From positions 2,914,001 to 2,978,000 of the forward strand of contig NZ_CP086322.1 in the NCBI RefSeq assembly GCF_023277745.1: a stretch of 64,000 nucleotides of DNA. The letters run 5' to 3'. Made by a program: the position numbers and the translations under genes. The notes beneath the pieces are model-generated. The model searched no databases, was not told the origin of the DNA, and saw only the letters and a program-made list of their open reading frames with translations. Shown one piece after another: positions 9,057-18,235 of the stretch (position 1 is its first letter; each line of letters begins with the position of its first letter). This DNA is from Streptomyces halobius (GTDB lineage: Bacteria > Actinomycetota > Actinomycetes > Streptomycetales > Streptomycetaceae).

Positions 9057-9758
9057 GAAGTATCCGACCCCGTACGGTGCCTCGTCGCGGAGCAGTTCAC
9101 CGCGCAGGCCCGCGCCCTGGGCCGCGCCGGCCAGGACCTGCCAGCAGGCGCGCCCGGACGCCTTGAGGTCGGCGGCCAGTTCCTCGTCGAGTGCGGTCAG
9201 CGCGGCGATATCGGCGGCTCCCAGAGCGCGGGCCACCTCGGCGTCGAACGCCTCGGCCCGCTCGTCGAAGTACCCCGGCGCCGTCACCGAGCGGCAGGCG
9301 CTGCCGTCGCCCATCACCAGGAGCGCCACACGGGGCGCGGAGGCGGCGATCTCCCGGCCCACCGGCAGGCCCCGGTCCCGGGTCAGCGGCTCCCCGACGC
9401 CCAGGCCTTCGACGGGGGCGTCGGCCCAGTCCGTACGGGACAGCAGCCAGGCGCCGACGGACAGCGAGGGCGGCAGCTCCCGCTCGGACGGCTCGAACGG
9501 GGTGTCCGCGGCGCCCAGGGACACCTCAAGATCCACCCCGAAGCCCCGGAAGGAGCCGGTGGAGCCCTGCGGGTGCGGGCCCCGGCCCGCCTGTTCGGCC
9601 GGGCCGAGGACGAGCAGCCGGTCCGGGCGGGCCGCGGCGAGCACGCCGACCGCGTCCAGCGAGGCGGCGCGCAACGCGTCCAGCTCGGGCGCGGCACCGG
9701 CGGCGACCTCCGGGACGAGCAGCGGCGGACAGGGGCAGATGGCGGCGGCTACGAGCAT
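9039..9758 (-). CDS. class III extradiol ring-cleavage dioxygenase subunit-B-like protein
   Basis: The 239-residue product has the LigB/MEMO-like fold signature: an amino-terminal MLVAAAICPCPPLLVPEVAAG strand with the CPxPP motif, a RLLVLGPAEQ strand, GVDLEVSLG, and VALLVMGDGSACRSVTAPG, with a carboxy-terminal YFDERAEAFD helix. In Streptomyces such proteins are annotated as class III extradiol dioxygenase B-like. The full iron-binding His/His/Glu set is not obvious, so enzymatic ring cleavage is unproven. ATG 9758 is used because the conserved CPCPPL motif follows directly; the ribosome site is weak. It is downstream of miaB on the same strand (106-bp spacer), a neighbourhood typical of the genus. 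Confidence 0.75.
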   Translation of the reverse strand: MLVAAAICPCPPLLVPEVAAGAAPELDALRAASLDAVGVLAAARPDRLLVLGPAEQAGRGPHPQGSTGSFRGFGVDLEVSLGAADTPFEPSERELPPSLSVGAWLLSRTDWADAPVEGLGVGEPLTRDRGLPVGREIAASAPRVALLVMGDGSACRSVTAPGYFDERAEAFDAEVARALGAADIAALTALDEELAADLKASGRACWQVLAGAAQGAGLRGELLRDEAPYGVGYFVATWS

Positions 9759-9864
9759 GCCACGCAGGGTAACGCCCCAGGTGCGGGGCGGGGCGCGGCG
9801 AGCCGGGGTGCCCCCGAAGGCAACGCCCCAGGTCACCCGGGGCCGCCACGGGCCGCCCCGCCGC

Positions 9865-11385
9865 TCAGTCGCAGCCGCAGCCCGCCGTGGGAGCCGGGCT
9901 CGGGGACGGTGCCCCGATGGTGGGCAGGCCCAGCAGCACGCCCCCCGGCTTTTCGGCCGGGGCGGCGTTGCGCTTCTCCCAGGCGTCGCCCGCGCGCGTA
10001 CGGCGGACGCCACGGTCCGGCCCCTCGGCGAGAAGATGGTGCGGGGCGGCGTAGGTGACCTCGACGGTGACCATGTCTCCGGGGCGCACCGGCTCGGCGG
10101 GGGGTGCGAAGTGGACGAGGCGGTTGTCGGGGGCCCGGCCGGACAGCCGGTGCGTGGCGCCGTCCTTGCGGCCCTCGCCCTCGGCGACCATGACCTCCAG
10201 GGTGCGGCCGACCTGCTTCTTGTTCTCCGCCCAGGAGATCTCCTCCTGGAGGGCGACCAGCCGCTCATAGCGCTCCTGGACGACGGCCTTGGGGATCTGC
10301 CCGTCCATCTCGGCCGCGGGGGTGCCGGGCCGCTTGGAGTACTGGAACGTGAACGCCTGCGCGAAGCGGGATTCCCGTACGACGTGCAGCGTCTGCTCGA
10401 AGTCCTCGTCCGTCTCGCCGGGGAAGCCGACGATGATGTCGGTGGAGATCGCGGCGTCCGGCATCGCGGCGCGCACCTTCTCGATGATCCCGAGGTAGCG
10501 CTCCTGGCGGTAGGAGCGGCGCATGGCCTTCAGCACCCGGTCCGAACCGGACTGCAGCGGCATGTGCAGCTGGTGCATCACATTCGGCGTCTCGGCCATG
10601 GCGGCGATGACGTCGTCGGTGAAGTCGCGGGGGTGCGGGGAGGTGAACCGGACCCGCTCCAGGCCCTCGACCGTGCCGCAGGCCCGCAGCAGCTTGCTGA
10701 ACGCCTCGCGGTCGCCGATGTCCGAGCCGTACGCGTTCACGTTCTGGCCGAGCAGGGTGATCTCGGTGACGCCCTCGGCGACGAGGGCCTCCACCTCGGC
10801 GAGGATGTCGCCGGGCCGGCGGTCCTTCTCCTTGCCGCGCAGCGCCGGGACGATACAGAACGTACAGGTGTTGTTGCAGCCGACCGAGATGGAGACCCAG
10901 GCGGCGTAGGCGCTCTCGCGCCGGGTGGGCAGCGTCGAGGGGAACTGCTCCAGCGACTCGGCGATCTCGACCTGTGCCTCCCGCTGGACCCGGGCCCGCT
11001 CCAGCAGCACCGGCAGCTTGCCGATGTTGTGCGTCCCGAAGACCACGTCGACCCAGGGGGCCTTCTTGACGATGGTGTCGCGGTCCTTCTGGGCGAGGCA
11101 GCCGCCGACGGCGATCTGCATGCCCGGCCGCGCGGCCTTCTTCGGGGCGAGCTGCCCGAGGTTGCCGTAGAGCCGGTTGTCGGCGTTCTCCCGGACCGCG
11201 CAGGTGTTGAAGACGACGACGTCGGCGCCGTCGGCGTCCTTGGGCACGGGGACGTAGCCGGCGTCCTCCAGCAGTCCCGACAGCCGCTCGGAGTCGTGGA
11301 CGTTCATCTGGCACCCGTAGGTGCGCACCTCGTATGTCTTCTGTTCCTGAACGCCCACTGCCTGGCTCCGGTCACTGCTGGTCAT
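9865..11385 (-). CDS. miaB: tRNA-2-methylthio-N6-dimethylallyladenosine synthase
   Basis: MiaB is a radical-SAM, two-cluster methylthiotransferase that converts i6A37 to ms2i6A37 in tRNA, after MiaA. The 506-residue protein shows the amino-terminal cluster cysteines in TYGCQMN, NTCAVRE and GGCLAQK, the radical-SAM motif CNNTCTFC, the domain end [12 protein letters not shown], and a carboxy-terminal TRAM domain (about residues 390-460). A Cys-containing tail, AGCGCD, closes the protein. ATG 11385 gives [10 protein letters not shown] and the family's usual distance to YGCQMN; sequence upstream in frame is Gly/Pro-rich and non-homologous. The gene is divergent from the TAXI protein gene with a strong hairpin between them. 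Confidence 0.96.
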   Translation of the reverse strand: MTSSDRSQAVGVQEQKTYEVRTYGCQMNVHDSERLSGLLEDAGYVPVPKDADGADVVVFNTCAVRENADNRLYGNLGQLAPKKAARPGMQIAVGGCLAQKDRDTIVKKAPWVDVVFGTHNIGKLPVLLERARVQREAQVEIAESLEQFPSTLPTRRESAYAAWVSISVGCNNTCTFCIVPALRGKEKDRRPGDILAEVEALVAEGVTEITLLGQNVNAYGSDIGDREAFSKLLRACGTVEGLERVRFTSPHPRDFTDDVIAAMAETPNVMHQLHMPLQSGSDRVLKAMRRSYRQERYLGIIEKVRAAMPDAAISTDIIVGFPGETDEDFEQTLHVVRESRFAQAFTFQYSKRPGTPAAEMDGQIPKAVVQERYERLVALQEEISWAENKKQVGRTLEVMVAEGEGRKDGATHRLSGRAPDNRLVHFAPPAEPVRPGDMVTVEVTYAAPHHLLAEGPDRGVRRTRAGDAWEKRNAAPAEKPGGVLLGLPTIGAPSPSPAPTAGCGCD

Positions 11386-11427
11386 ACGACAAGGGTAGGC
11401 GGTGCCCGGAGGAACTCCCGACGCCGA

Positions 11428-11461
11428 GGGGAGGGGCGAGGGCCCTCCCCCGCCCCTCCCC
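11428..11461. other. G-rich inverted repeat between divergent miaB and TAXI genes
   Basis: An 11-bp perfect inverted repeat (GGGGAGGGGCG at 11428-11438 and CGCCCCTCCCC at 11451-11461) with a 12-nt G/C-rich centre lies between two divergent start codons. It is not in a terminator position for either gene. It may be a regulatory structure or just compositional bias. Confidence 0.45.
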
Positions 11462-11492
11462 TTCCACCCCCGGGCCTGGCAGGATCCCGCCC

Positions 11493-12491
11493 ATGGGCAC
11501 AGCACTCCCCCACATACGCGGCCGCCGGGCACTCCACGTGGCCTGCGCGACGCTGGCCGGGCTCGGGCTGCTGGTGTGGTGGGTGCTGTCGACGGGGGGC
11601 GAGCCCTCGCCCGGCGGGAAGGTGACGCTGGCCACCGGAGTGCCGACCGGGGTGTACGCGCGCTACGGGGAGCTGCTGAAGCAGGATCTGGCGCGCGATA
11701 TGCCGGATGTGGATCTGCGGCTCACGGGCAGCGAGGGATCCGTCGACAATCTGCGGCGGCTGGTGGACGGGCGTGCGGAGTTCGCGATCGCGACGGCGGA
11801 CGCGGTGTCGACGTACCGCAGCAGGGGCGAGCGGGGCGCGGACCGGCTGCGGGCGTGTGCGCGGCTGTACGACGACTACATGCAGCTGGTGGTGCCGAAG
11901 GATTCCGCGGTGCGCTCGACCAAGGGGCTGCGGCACTTGCGGGTGGGTGTCGGGTCGGACGGTTCCGGCGTACAGCTGATCACCCGGCGGCTGCTGGAGG
12001 CGGCGGGGCTCGACTTCGACAAGGACATCGAGCCGGTGCGGGTCGGCATCGACCAGATGCCGAAGCTGCTGGAGCGGGGCGAGCTGGACGCGTTCTTCTG
12101 GTCGGGCGGGCTGCCGACGACGGCGGTGCAGCGCTTGGCGGGCAGGTTTCCGGTGCGGCTGGTCCAGCTCGGGGATCTGACCGAGGCGCTGCACCGGCAG
12201 GGCGAGCGGACCCACTACTACCGGGCGGCGGTGATGCCGGCCGACGCCTACCCGAAGGCCCAGGACGGGCAGGCGGTGAAGACGATCGCGGTGGCGAATC
12301 TGCTGGTGACGACGGACCGGGAGGACGCCGCGCTGACGGAGGGCATCACCCGTACCGTGATCAACAGCCGGGACCGGATCGGGCTTGAGGTGCATGCCGC
12401 GCAGAAGGTGGACCTGCGGACGGCGGTGTTCACCGATCCGCTGGATCTGCATCAGGGAGCGCGGCGCTATTACGTGTCGGTCAAGCCCTGA
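11493..12491 (+). CDS. TAXI-family TRAP transporter solute-binding protein, membrane-anchored
   Basis: TAXI proteins are extracytoplasmic solute receptors of TRAP transporters. The 332-residue protein has an amino-terminal signal anchor (about residues 14-33, [17 protein letters not shown]) with no lipobox cysteine, then the TAXI domain: [53 protein letters not shown] and [15 protein letters not shown]. In the classic family this receptor is paired with a fused DctQM permease; none is present nearby, so it is an orphan receptor or a sensor. ATG 11493 has AGGAT seven bases upstream. The ligand is unknown; glutamate has been reported for one family member. Confidence 0.85.
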   Translation: MGTALPHIRGRRALHVACATLAGLGLLVWWVLSTGGEPSPGGKVTLATGVPTGVYARYGELLKQDLARDMPDVDLRLTGSEGSVDNLRRLVDGRAEFAIATADAVSTYRSRGERGADRLRACARLYDDYMQLVVPKDSAVRSTKGLRHLRVGVGSDGSGVQLITRRLLEAAGLDFDKDIEPVRVGIDQMPKLLERGELDAFFWSGGLPTTAVQRLAGRFPVRLVQLGDLTEALHRQGERTHYYRAAVMPADAYPKAQDGQAVKTIAVANLLVTTDREDAALTEGITRTVINSRDRIGLEVHAAQKVDLRTAVFTDPLDLHQGARRYYVSVKP

Positions 12492-12543
12492 GTCACGCTT
12501 CGGCCACGCCCTGAGTCACACGTCGGTCCAGCCCTGAAGGACA
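12478..12543. repeat. three 20-bp copies, period 23 bp, spanning the TAXI gene stop
   Basis: CGGTCAAGCCCTGAGTCACG (12478-12497, containing the stop), CGGCCACGCCCTGAGTCACA (12501-12520) and CGGTCCAGCCCTGAAGGACA (12524-12543) are three diverged copies. Each repeats the gene's last codons and a TGA. Confidence 0.8.
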
Positions 12544-12560
12544 TGTCCGGACGGAAACGG

Positions 12561-12599
12561 GACGGGGCCCGCACCGGTGTGGCCGGTGCGGGCCCCGTC
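12561..12599. terminator. bidirectional terminator between TAXI gene and csp
   Basis: A perfect 17-bp stem (GACGGGGCCCGCACCGG and its complement) with a 5-nt loop lies between two convergent genes. It ends 17 bp before the cold-shock gene stop and can serve both strands. Confidence 0.9.
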
Positions 12600-12616
12600 G
12601 CGGGACGCGTGGTGTG

Positions 12617-12820
12617 TCAGGCGGGGATGATGTTCTCCGCCTGCGGGCCCTTGGGGCCCTGGGTCACGTCGAACGAGACCTTCTGGCCCTCAAGGAGCTC
12701 ACGGAAGCCCTGGGCCTGGATGTTCGAGTAGTGGGCGAAGACGTCGGGGCCGCCGCCGTCCTGCTCGATGAAGCCGAAGCCCTTTTCCGAGTTGAACCAC
12801 TTCACGGTGCCGGAAGCCAT
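12617..12820 (-). CDS. cold-shock domain protein (CspA family)
   Basis: This 67-residue single-domain cold-shock protein is an RNA/ssDNA-binding OB fold that melts secondary structure in mRNA. RNP1 (GFGFIEQ, residues 14-20) and RNP2 (VFAHYSNI, 27-34) are intact, preceded by [11 protein letters not shown]. The ATG at 12820 has a textbook AAGGAGA site six bases upstream. The 5' flank up to the next gene is about 210 bp and comparatively AT-richer than the surroundings, which suggests a long untranslated leader as in other csp genes. Streptomyces carries several csp copies, and which paralogue this is cannot be assigned. Confidence 0.95.
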   Translation of the reverse strand: MASGTVKWFNSEKGFGFIEQDGGGPDVFAHYSNIQAQGFRELLEGQKVSFDVTQGPKGPQAENIIPA

Positions 12821-13032
12821 AATTTTCTCCTTCTTGGGGCAAACCGGAGACCGCACTGCACGGCCTCCCTGTCGCCGAGATGATCCCGACACCGGAACAC
12901 GTCCGGTAAAACAAGGAACGCCTGGGGCTACAAGCCTCCAGGCGCCAAATTTCATGGGTACCACAACTGCAACGTGGCCAACCTTAGCACAGCGCCGGGC
13001 GGGCAGTGGATCTTCCGGCCCTGCGGGCTTCC

Positions 13033-14448
13033 TCAGGGCGCGGTGCGCGGCACGGTGACGGTGACCCGGAGGCCGTGCGGCGGGTGCGGTGCGTAGCCGA
13101 TGGTGGCGCCGCCCGCGGCGAGCAGGGCGCGGGTGATCGACAGGCCGAGGCCGGAGCCGGAGACGTTCTGGTGGCGGCCGCTGCGCCAGAAGCGGTCACC
13201 GACCCGGGCGAGCTCGTCGTCGGTCAGGCCGGGGCCCCGGTCGGCGACGATGATCCGGACGCTCTCGCCGTCCGGTACGACGTCCACGGTCACCGGCTCG
13301 CCGGACGGGGTGAACTTCAGGGCGTTGTCGACGACGGCGTCCAGCGCGCTGGAGAGGGCGACCGGGTCGGCCCAGCCGGTGACCGCGCTCTGGCCCTCGT
13401 ACGTCAGGCGGACGCCCTTGCCGTCGGCGAGCGGGCACCAGGAGTCCACGCGTTCCGCGGCGAGCGCCGCGACATCGGTGAGCTGGAGGTCGACGGCGGC
13501 GTGTTCGGCGAGCGCGAGGTCGAGAAGATCGTCCAGGACGCGGGCCAGCCGTTTGCCCTCGGTGCGGACCGAGGCGATCTCCTCGTTGCCGTCGGGGAGT
13601 TCGAGGGCCAGCAGCTCGATGCGCAGCAGGAGCGCGGCGAGCGGATTGCGCAGCTGGTGGGAGGCGTCGGCGACGAAGGCGCGCTGCTGTTCCAGGACTT
13701 CTTCGACGTTGTCCGCCATCTCGTTGAACGAGCGGGCCAGCCGGCGCAGTTCGGGTGGTCCCGCGGTGGCGGCGACCCGGGACTTCAGCCGTCCGGTGGC
13801 GATGTCGTGGCTGGCGGCGTCCAGGACCCGGACGGGGCGCAGCACCCAGCCGGTGAGGCGGAACGCCGCGGCGACGGCGACGAGCATGGCCGCGCACTCG
13901 CCCGCGGCGATCAGCAGCCAGCTGTGCAGGATGCGGGAGCGCAGCTGTCCGGTGGGCGAGTCGGTGACGACCACGGCGACCACGTCCCCGTCGCGGATCA
14001 CCGGCGAGGCGACCGGGATGCGGCCGCCGGCGTCCCAGGGCCAGATCTGGTGCGGATCGTGGCTGCGGCGGCCGGCCAGCGCCTCCTTGAACGCCTGCGC
14101 GCCCTCGCCCTGACGGGGCACCGGGAGGGACTGCGGGGCCCGCGCCATCGGGGTGTGATCGCGGTAGTAGACGCCGGCACGGATGCCGTAGAGGTCGTGG
14201 TAGCGCGCCAGCTCGGCGCTGAGGGTGGCGCGCCGCTCGTCCTCGTCGGGGCTCTCGGTGGCGGTGTCCGAAGCGGGGCCGGCGGTGACGAACTGGGCGA
14301 GGGAGGCGAACCGCGCGGCGTCGTCGATCCGGTCGACGACGACCCGCTGCTGTTCCACACCGGCCGTGATGACGCCGAGCGGGATGCCGAGCGCGAGCAG
14401 CACACCGGCCATGAGGACGATCAGGAGGGGGAGGAGTCGGGTGCGCAC
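13033..14448 (-). CDS. gluK: sensor histidine kinase GluK (glutamate-sensing two-component system)
   Basis: A membrane sensor kinase of 471 residues: transmembrane helix 1 (about 5-28), an extracytoplasmic sensor loop of about 145 residues, helix 2 (about 176-198), a HAMP domain (about 200-253), a HisKA helix with phospho-acceptor His264 in [11 protein letters not shown], and an HATPase with N box [10 protein letters not shown]1 DRGPGL and G2 GSGLGLSI. It is encoded just after the response regulator (16-bp gap) and next to divergent gluABCD. This arrangement matches the GluR-GluK system described in S. coelicolor, which responds to extracellular glutamate and activates gluABCD. GTG 14448 is preferred because it places helix 1 at the amino terminus. 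Assignment as GluK is by context and memory of the family. Confidence 0.85.
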   Translation of the reverse strand: MRTRLLPLLIVLMAGVLLALGIPLGVITAGVEQQRVVVDRIDDAARFASLAQFVTAGPASDTATESPDEDERRATLSAELARYHDLYGIRAGVYYRDHTPMARAPQSLPVPRQGEGAQAFKEALAGRRSHDPHQIWPWDAGGRIPVASPVIRDGDVVAVVVTDSPTGQLRSRILHSWLLIAAGECAAMLVAVAAAFRLTGWVLRPVRVLDAASHDIATGRLKSRVAATAGPPELRRLARSFNEMADNVEEVLEQQRAFVADASHQLRNPLAALLLRIELLALELPDGNEEIASVRTEGKRLARVLDDLLDLALAEHAAVDLQLTDVAALAAERVDSWCPLADGKGVRLTYEGQSAVTGWADPVALSSALDAVVDNALKFTPSGEPVTVDVVPDGESVRIIVADRGPGLTDDELARVGDRFWRSGRHQNVSGSGLGLSITRALLAAGGATIGYAPHPPHGLRVTVTVPRTAP

Positions 14449-14464
14449 GTGTCCGCGGTGGCCT

Positions 14465-15223
14465 TCAGGAGGCCGGGGGGCGGGGAGAGTCGGACGGCCC
14501 GGGGCCGGGGCAGGCGGGGGTGCCCGGGGCGGGTACGACAAGGCGGTAGCCGACGCCGCGTACCGTCTCTATCAGTGCCGGCATGCGCAGTTTGGCGCGG
14601 AGTGAGGCGATATGCACCTCCAGGGTCCGGCCGGTGCCCTCCCAACTCGTCCGCCACACCTCGCTGATGATCTGCTCCCGGCGGAAGACCACACCGGGAC
14701 GCTGGGCGAGCAGCGCGAGCAGATCGAACTCCTTGCGGGTGAGCGAGACCGCGGCGCCGTCCACCGACACCTGGCGAGTGGGGAGTTCGACGGTGACCGG
14801 GCCGAGCCGCAGCGGCTCCTCGGCGCCGCCGTCCTCGGCCGGCTGGTCGGCGGCGGTCGCGCCCCGCCGGCTCACCGCGTGGATACGGGCCAGCAGTTCC
14901 CCGGTGTCGTAGGGCTTGACCACATAGTCGTCGGCGCCGAGGTTGAGGCCGTGGATCCGCGAGCGGACGTCGGACCGCGCGGTCACCATGATCACCGGGG
15001 TGGTGCAGATCCTGCGGATCCGGCCGCACACCTCGAAGCCGTCCTGGTCGGGCAGGCCCAGGTCGAGCAGCACCACCGCGAACGGTTCGGCCTCGTCGGG
15101 CAGCAGCGCCCGCAGGGCCTCTTCGCCGTTGCGTACGTGGACGACGGCCAGGCCGTGCTTGGCCAGCACCGCGGACAGGGCCCCGGCCACGTGATCGTCG
15201 TCTTCGACCAGCAGCAGTCTCAT
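14465..15223 (-). CDS. gluR: OmpR-family response regulator GluR
   Basis: A 252-residue response regulator with an amino-terminal receiver (acidic pocket EDDD at 7-10, phospho-acceptor Asp54 in VLLDLGLPD, Lys in YVVKPY) and a carboxy-terminal winged helix (LTRKEFDLLALLA, IISEVWRTSWEGTGRTLEVHI, ETVRGVGYRLV). It forms an operon with the kinase gene downstream. The start ATG 15223 has GAGGAGGGGG a few bases upstream; sequence in frame before it is proline/arginine-rich and not part of a receiver. By position it should bind the 375-bp divergent region and control gluABCD, as reported for GluR in S. coelicolor. The binding site itself was not identified here. Confidence 0.87.
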   Translation of the reverse strand: MRLLLVEDDDHVAGALSAVLAKHGLAVVHVRNGEEALRALLPDEAEPFAVVLLDLGLPDQDGFEVCGRIRRICTTPVIMVTARSDVRSRIHGLNLGADDYVVKPYDTGELLARIHAVSRRGATAADQPAEDGGAEEPLRLGPVTVELPTRQVSVDGAAVSLTRKEFDLLALLAQRPGVVFRREQIISEVWRTSWEGTGRTLEVHIASLRAKLRMPALIETVRGVGYRLVVPAPGTPACPGPGPSDSPRPPAS

Positions 15224-15598
15224 CGGCCCCCTCCTCTGGTGTGGCGTTCGGCGTTCGGGGATGTGCGGTGGATGTGCGCGGCCGGACAGGCGCGGCCGGG
15301 TGTGCGGTGTCGGGTGTGAGGGTCGGGTGTGCGCGAGCAGGTGTGCGCTTTCAGGCCAAAGGGCATCTACGGCGATGAACGGCACCCACGTCAAGAGGCG
15401 GCCACCTCCGCGCCACCATCCGTTACCCAGCCGGTACGCCCGCGCCGCTCCCCACCCCACACCGCCGTGGCGTCCCGTTCACACGGAGTGTCCGATTGCA
15501 GCCGGATCGTTATGCTCAATTCTCCCTCAGATGTAATGACGCTGGTCGAAAGCGCTCACTAGGGTCCTCCCAACCGAGGAGGACGGAGCTACACGCCG
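15224..15598. promoter_or_regulatory. divergent gluR / gluA regulatory region
   Basis: This 375-bp gene-free stretch separates the gluR and gluA start codons and must hold both promoters and the GluR operator. The 15500-15560 part is AT-richer than the rest (TTATGCTCAATTCTCC, TGTAATGACGC), as expected for the gluA promoter. No convincing direct-repeat operator could be picked by eye. Confidence 0.55.
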
Positions 15599-16384
15599 AT
15601 GAGCGAAGTATCGGTGACCAAGAACGCCGAGGGTCCCGCGCCCGCCGGGGATCAGCTGGTCGTGCTGGACAACGTGAACAAGCACTTCGGCGCGCTGCAC
15701 GTGCTCCAGGACATCGACCTGACGATCCGGCGCGGCGAGGTCGTCGTCGTGATCGGGCCCTCGGGGTCCGGCAAGTCGACACTCTGCCGCACGATCAACC
15801 GCCTGGAGACCATCGACACCGGCGGCATCACCATCGACGGCAAGCCGTTGCCGCAGGAGGGGCGGGAGTTGGCGCGGCTGCGCGCCGACGTGGGCATGGT
15901 CTTCCAGTCCTTCAACCTCTTCGCGCACAAGACGGTGCTGGAGAACGTGATGCTGGGCCAGACCAAGGTCCGCAAAACGGACAAGGCGGCCGCCGAGAAG
16001 AAGGCCCGTGCGCTGCTCGACCGGGTCGGTGTCGGCACCCAGGCGGACAAGTACCCCGCGCAGCTGTCCGGCGGGCAGCAGCAGCGAGTGGCAATCGCCC
16101 GTGCGCTGGCGATGGACCCGAAGGTGATGCTGTTCGACGAGCCGACCTCCGCGCTCGACCCGGAGATGATCAACGAGGTGCTGGACGTGATGCAGCAACT
16201 CGCCCGGGAGGGCATGACGATGGTCGTGGTCACCCATGAGATGGGCTTCGCGCGCTCCGCGGCCAACCGCGTCGTCTTCATGGCGGACGGCCGCATCGTC
16301 GAAGAGGCCGAGCCGAACCAGTTCTTCAACAACCCGCGCAGCGACCGCGCGAAGGACTTCCTGTCGAAGATCCTTCACCACTGA
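15599..16384 (+). CDS. gluA: glutamate ABC transporter ATP-binding protein GluA
   Basis: The ATPase subunit of a polar-amino-acid (PAAT family) importer, here the glutamate system GluABCD. The 261-residue protein has Walker [10 protein letters not shown] (about 53-61), Q loop VFQSFNLF, signature LSGGQQQR, Walker [14 protein letters not shown] and switch THEMGF, all intact. It is first of four same-strand genes whose order ATPase, binding protein, permease, permease equals gluABCD of Corynebacterium and Streptomyces. ATG 15599 follows GGAGGACGGAG; a GTG five codons downstream is an alternative. The last codons are duplicated in tandem after the stop. Confidence 0.93.
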   Translation: MSEVSVTKNAEGPAPAGDQLVVLDNVNKHFGALHVLQDIDLTIRRGEVVVVIGPSGSGKSTLCRTINRLETIDTGGITIDGKPLPQEGRELARLRADVGMVFQSFNLFAHKTVLENVMLGQTKVRKTDKAAAEKKARALLDRVGVGTQADKYPAQLSGGQQQRVAIARALAMDPKVMLFDEPTSALDPEMINEVLDVMQQLAREGMTMVVVTHEMGFARSAANRVVFMADGRIVEEAEPNQFFNNPRSDRAKDFLSKILHH

Positions 16385-16410
16385 ATCCTTCACCACTGAT
16401 CCTTCACTGA
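16370..16410. repeat. perfect 15-bp tandem duplication of the gluA 3' end
   Basis: ATCCTTCACCACTGA, holding the last four codons and the stop, occurs at 16370-16384 and again without gap at 16385-16399. A shortened third copy, TCCTTCACTGA, follows at 16400-16410. Confidence 0.9.
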
Positions 16411-16466
16411 GCCCGCGGTCGGGCCACGATGATTGCCAACACCTGTTGAACCAAAGGATGTTCACC

Positions 16467-17378
16467 ATGACGATGCGTAAGACGGCTGCGGCGGGTGCGC
16501 TGGTGCTCGCACTGACGATGACGGCGACCGCGTGCGGCGGCGAGTCGGGGACGGCGGGCGACAAGCCGGCCGGCGGGGATGTGTACGACGGCACCTACAA
16601 GGTCGCCGAGAACATCAAGATCGACTCGGCGGTGCTGAAGAAGGCGCAGAAGGCCAAGAAGATCAGGATCGGCGTCAAGGCGGACCAGCCGTTCCTGGGC
16701 TTCCAGAACGCCACGTCGAAGAAGTACTCCGGTTTCGACATCGAGATCGCCAAGATGATCGCGGCCGACCTCGGCTTCTCGAAGGACCAGATCGATTTCA
16801 AGACGATCAACTCCAACAGCCGTGAGACCACGATCTCCAGGGGCGCCATCGACTATTACGTCGGTACGTACACGATCAACGACGAGCGCAAGCAGCAGGT
16901 CGGCTTCGCCGGCCCGTACTACACCGCGGGCGCGGACCTCTTGGTGCGCAAGGAGGACAAGTCCATCACCGGCCCGGACAGCCTCAAGGGCAAGAAGGTC
17001 TGCTCCATCGTCGGCTCGACTCCCCTCCAGGAGATCAAGAAGCCGAAGTACGGCGCGGAGACCATCGAGGACGGCACGTACTCGGACTGCGTGAAGAAGC
17101 TGGTGGACAACCAGGTCGACGCGGTCACCACCGACGACGCGATCCTCAAGGGCTACGCCGCCCAGCGCCCTGAGAAGCTCCGGGTCATCGGCAAGCCGTT
17201 CACCAAGGAGCCCTACGGCGTCGGCATGATCAAGGATGACAAGGCCCTGCGCGACGCGATCACCACCGCGCTGGAGAACCACATCAAGAACGGTGACTAC
17301 AAGAAGGCGTACGCGGAGACGCTCGGCAAGTCCGGCTCGGACTTCGTCGCCCCCGAGACGCCGCTGCCGCGGTACTGA
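16467..17378 (+). CDS. gluB: glutamate-binding lipoprotein GluB
   Basis: The extracytoplasmic substrate-binding lipoprotein of the GluABCD importer, 303 residues. It has a lipoprotein signal (MTMRKTAAAGALVLALTM followed by a TATAC lipobox and GGES tail) and the SBP_bac_3 domain: IRIGVKADQPFLGF, SGFDIEIAKMIA, SRETTISRGAIDYYVGTYTI, and YTAGADLLV. ATG 16467 is chosen because AAAGGATG gives a proper spacer; an ATG three codons earlier lies on top of the ribosome site. It is separated from gluA by 82 bp and from gluC by 136 bp that contain a very strong hairpin, so gluB is probably the most abundant product of the operon. Confidence 0.93.
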   Translation: MTMRKTAAAGALVLALTMTATACGGESGTAGDKPAGGDVYDGTYKVAENIKIDSAVLKKAQKAKKIRIGVKADQPFLGFQNATSKKYSGFDIEIAKMIAADLGFSKDQIDFKTINSNSRETTISRGAIDYYVGTYTINDERKQQVGFAGPYYTAGADLLVRKEDKSITGPDSLKGKKVCSIVGSTPLQEIKKPKYGAETIEDGTYSDCVKKLVDNQVDAVTTDDAILKGYAAQRPEKLRVIGKPFTKEPYGVGMIKDDKALRDAITTALENHIKNGDYKKAYAETLGKSGSDFVAPETPLPRY

Positions 17379-17406
17379 GGCGCCGCGCGCACTCATCTGA
17401 CCGCGC

Positions 17407-17442
17407 CGCCCCGTACGCCCGCCGCGGCGGGCGTACGGGGCG
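17407..17442 (+). terminator. intra-operon hairpin between gluB and gluC
   Basis: An uninterrupted 36-bp palindrome: CGCCCCGTACGCCCGCCG at 17407-17424 and its exact complement at 17425-17442. No U-run follows. It may stabilise the upstream gluAB message 3' end or cause partial termination, giving less permease than binding protein. Confidence 0.8.
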
Positions 17443-17514
17443 CGCTGTCTTCCGCCCCGCCCGGCCCCTGTCCGCTATCCCCGCCGTCGACCTGACCGCT
17501 ACCGCGGAGACCTC

Positions 17515-18162
17515 ATGAACGTACTCCTCGATTATCTGCCCGAGTTCCGTGACGGGTTCCTCGGAACCCTGGCGATCACCGGCTCCAGCGCGCTGCTCGC
17601 CCTGGTCCTCGGCATACTCATAGCCGGTTTCCGGGTCTCTCCGATTCCGCCGCTGCGCGTCTTCGGGACGGCCTGGGTCACCATCCTGCGCAACACCCCG
17701 CTGACCCTGCTCTTCCTCGTCGCCGTCTTCGTGGTGCCGCAGATCCTCGTCCCCGGTGCGAGCCCGTTCGTGCTGGCCACGCTGGCACTCGGCTTCTACA
17801 CCTCGTCGTTCGTGTGCGAGGCGGTGCGGTCCGGCATCAACACCGTGCCGCTGGGCCAGGCGGAGGCCGCGCGCAGCATCGGCATGACGTTCTCCCAGAC
17901 GCTGCGACTGGTCGTTCTTCCGCAGGCCACGCGCACCGTGCTGCCCCCGATGAGCAGCATCTTCATCGCACTGACGAAGAACTCCGCGATCGCGGGCGCG
18001 TTCAGCGTCACCGAGCTGTTCGCCCACTCCAAGCTGCTCAGCGACAGGGGATACGACATCGCGTGGATCTTCCTGTGGATCGCGCTCGCCTACCTCGTCA
18101 TCACCTTCTCCATCAGCGGTCTCTTCCGTCTGCTGGAACGCCGGATGGGAGTCGCGCGATGA
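17515..18162 (+). CDS. gluC: glutamate ABC transporter permease GluC
   Basis: One of two inner-membrane permeases of the glutamate importer, 215 residues with about five hydrophobic segments and the PAAT-family loop EAARSIGMTFSQTLRLVVLP, the EAA motif that contacts the ATPase. The conserved ending SVTELFAHSKLL is present. ATG 17515 has GGAG in ACCGCGGAGACC at a good distance. It is downstream of the gluB hairpin and 73 bp upstream of gluD. Confidence 0.93.
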   Translation: MNVLLDYLPEFRDGFLGTLAITGSSALLALVLGILIAGFRVSPIPPLRVFGTAWVTILRNTPLTLLFLVAVFVVPQILVPGASPFVLATLALGFYTSSFVCEAVRSGINTVPLGQAEAARSIGMTFSQTLRLVVLPQATRTVLPPMSSIFIALTKNSAIAGAFSVTELFAHSKLLSDRGYDIAWIFLWIALAYLVITFSISGLFRLLERRMGVAR

Positions 18163-18235
18163 GCGGAAGCCACAGGCGGAACAGCATGACGTGGGTGCCA
18201 CGCGCGCGCGGGGCGGAACGAAGCGAGGTAAGGGC

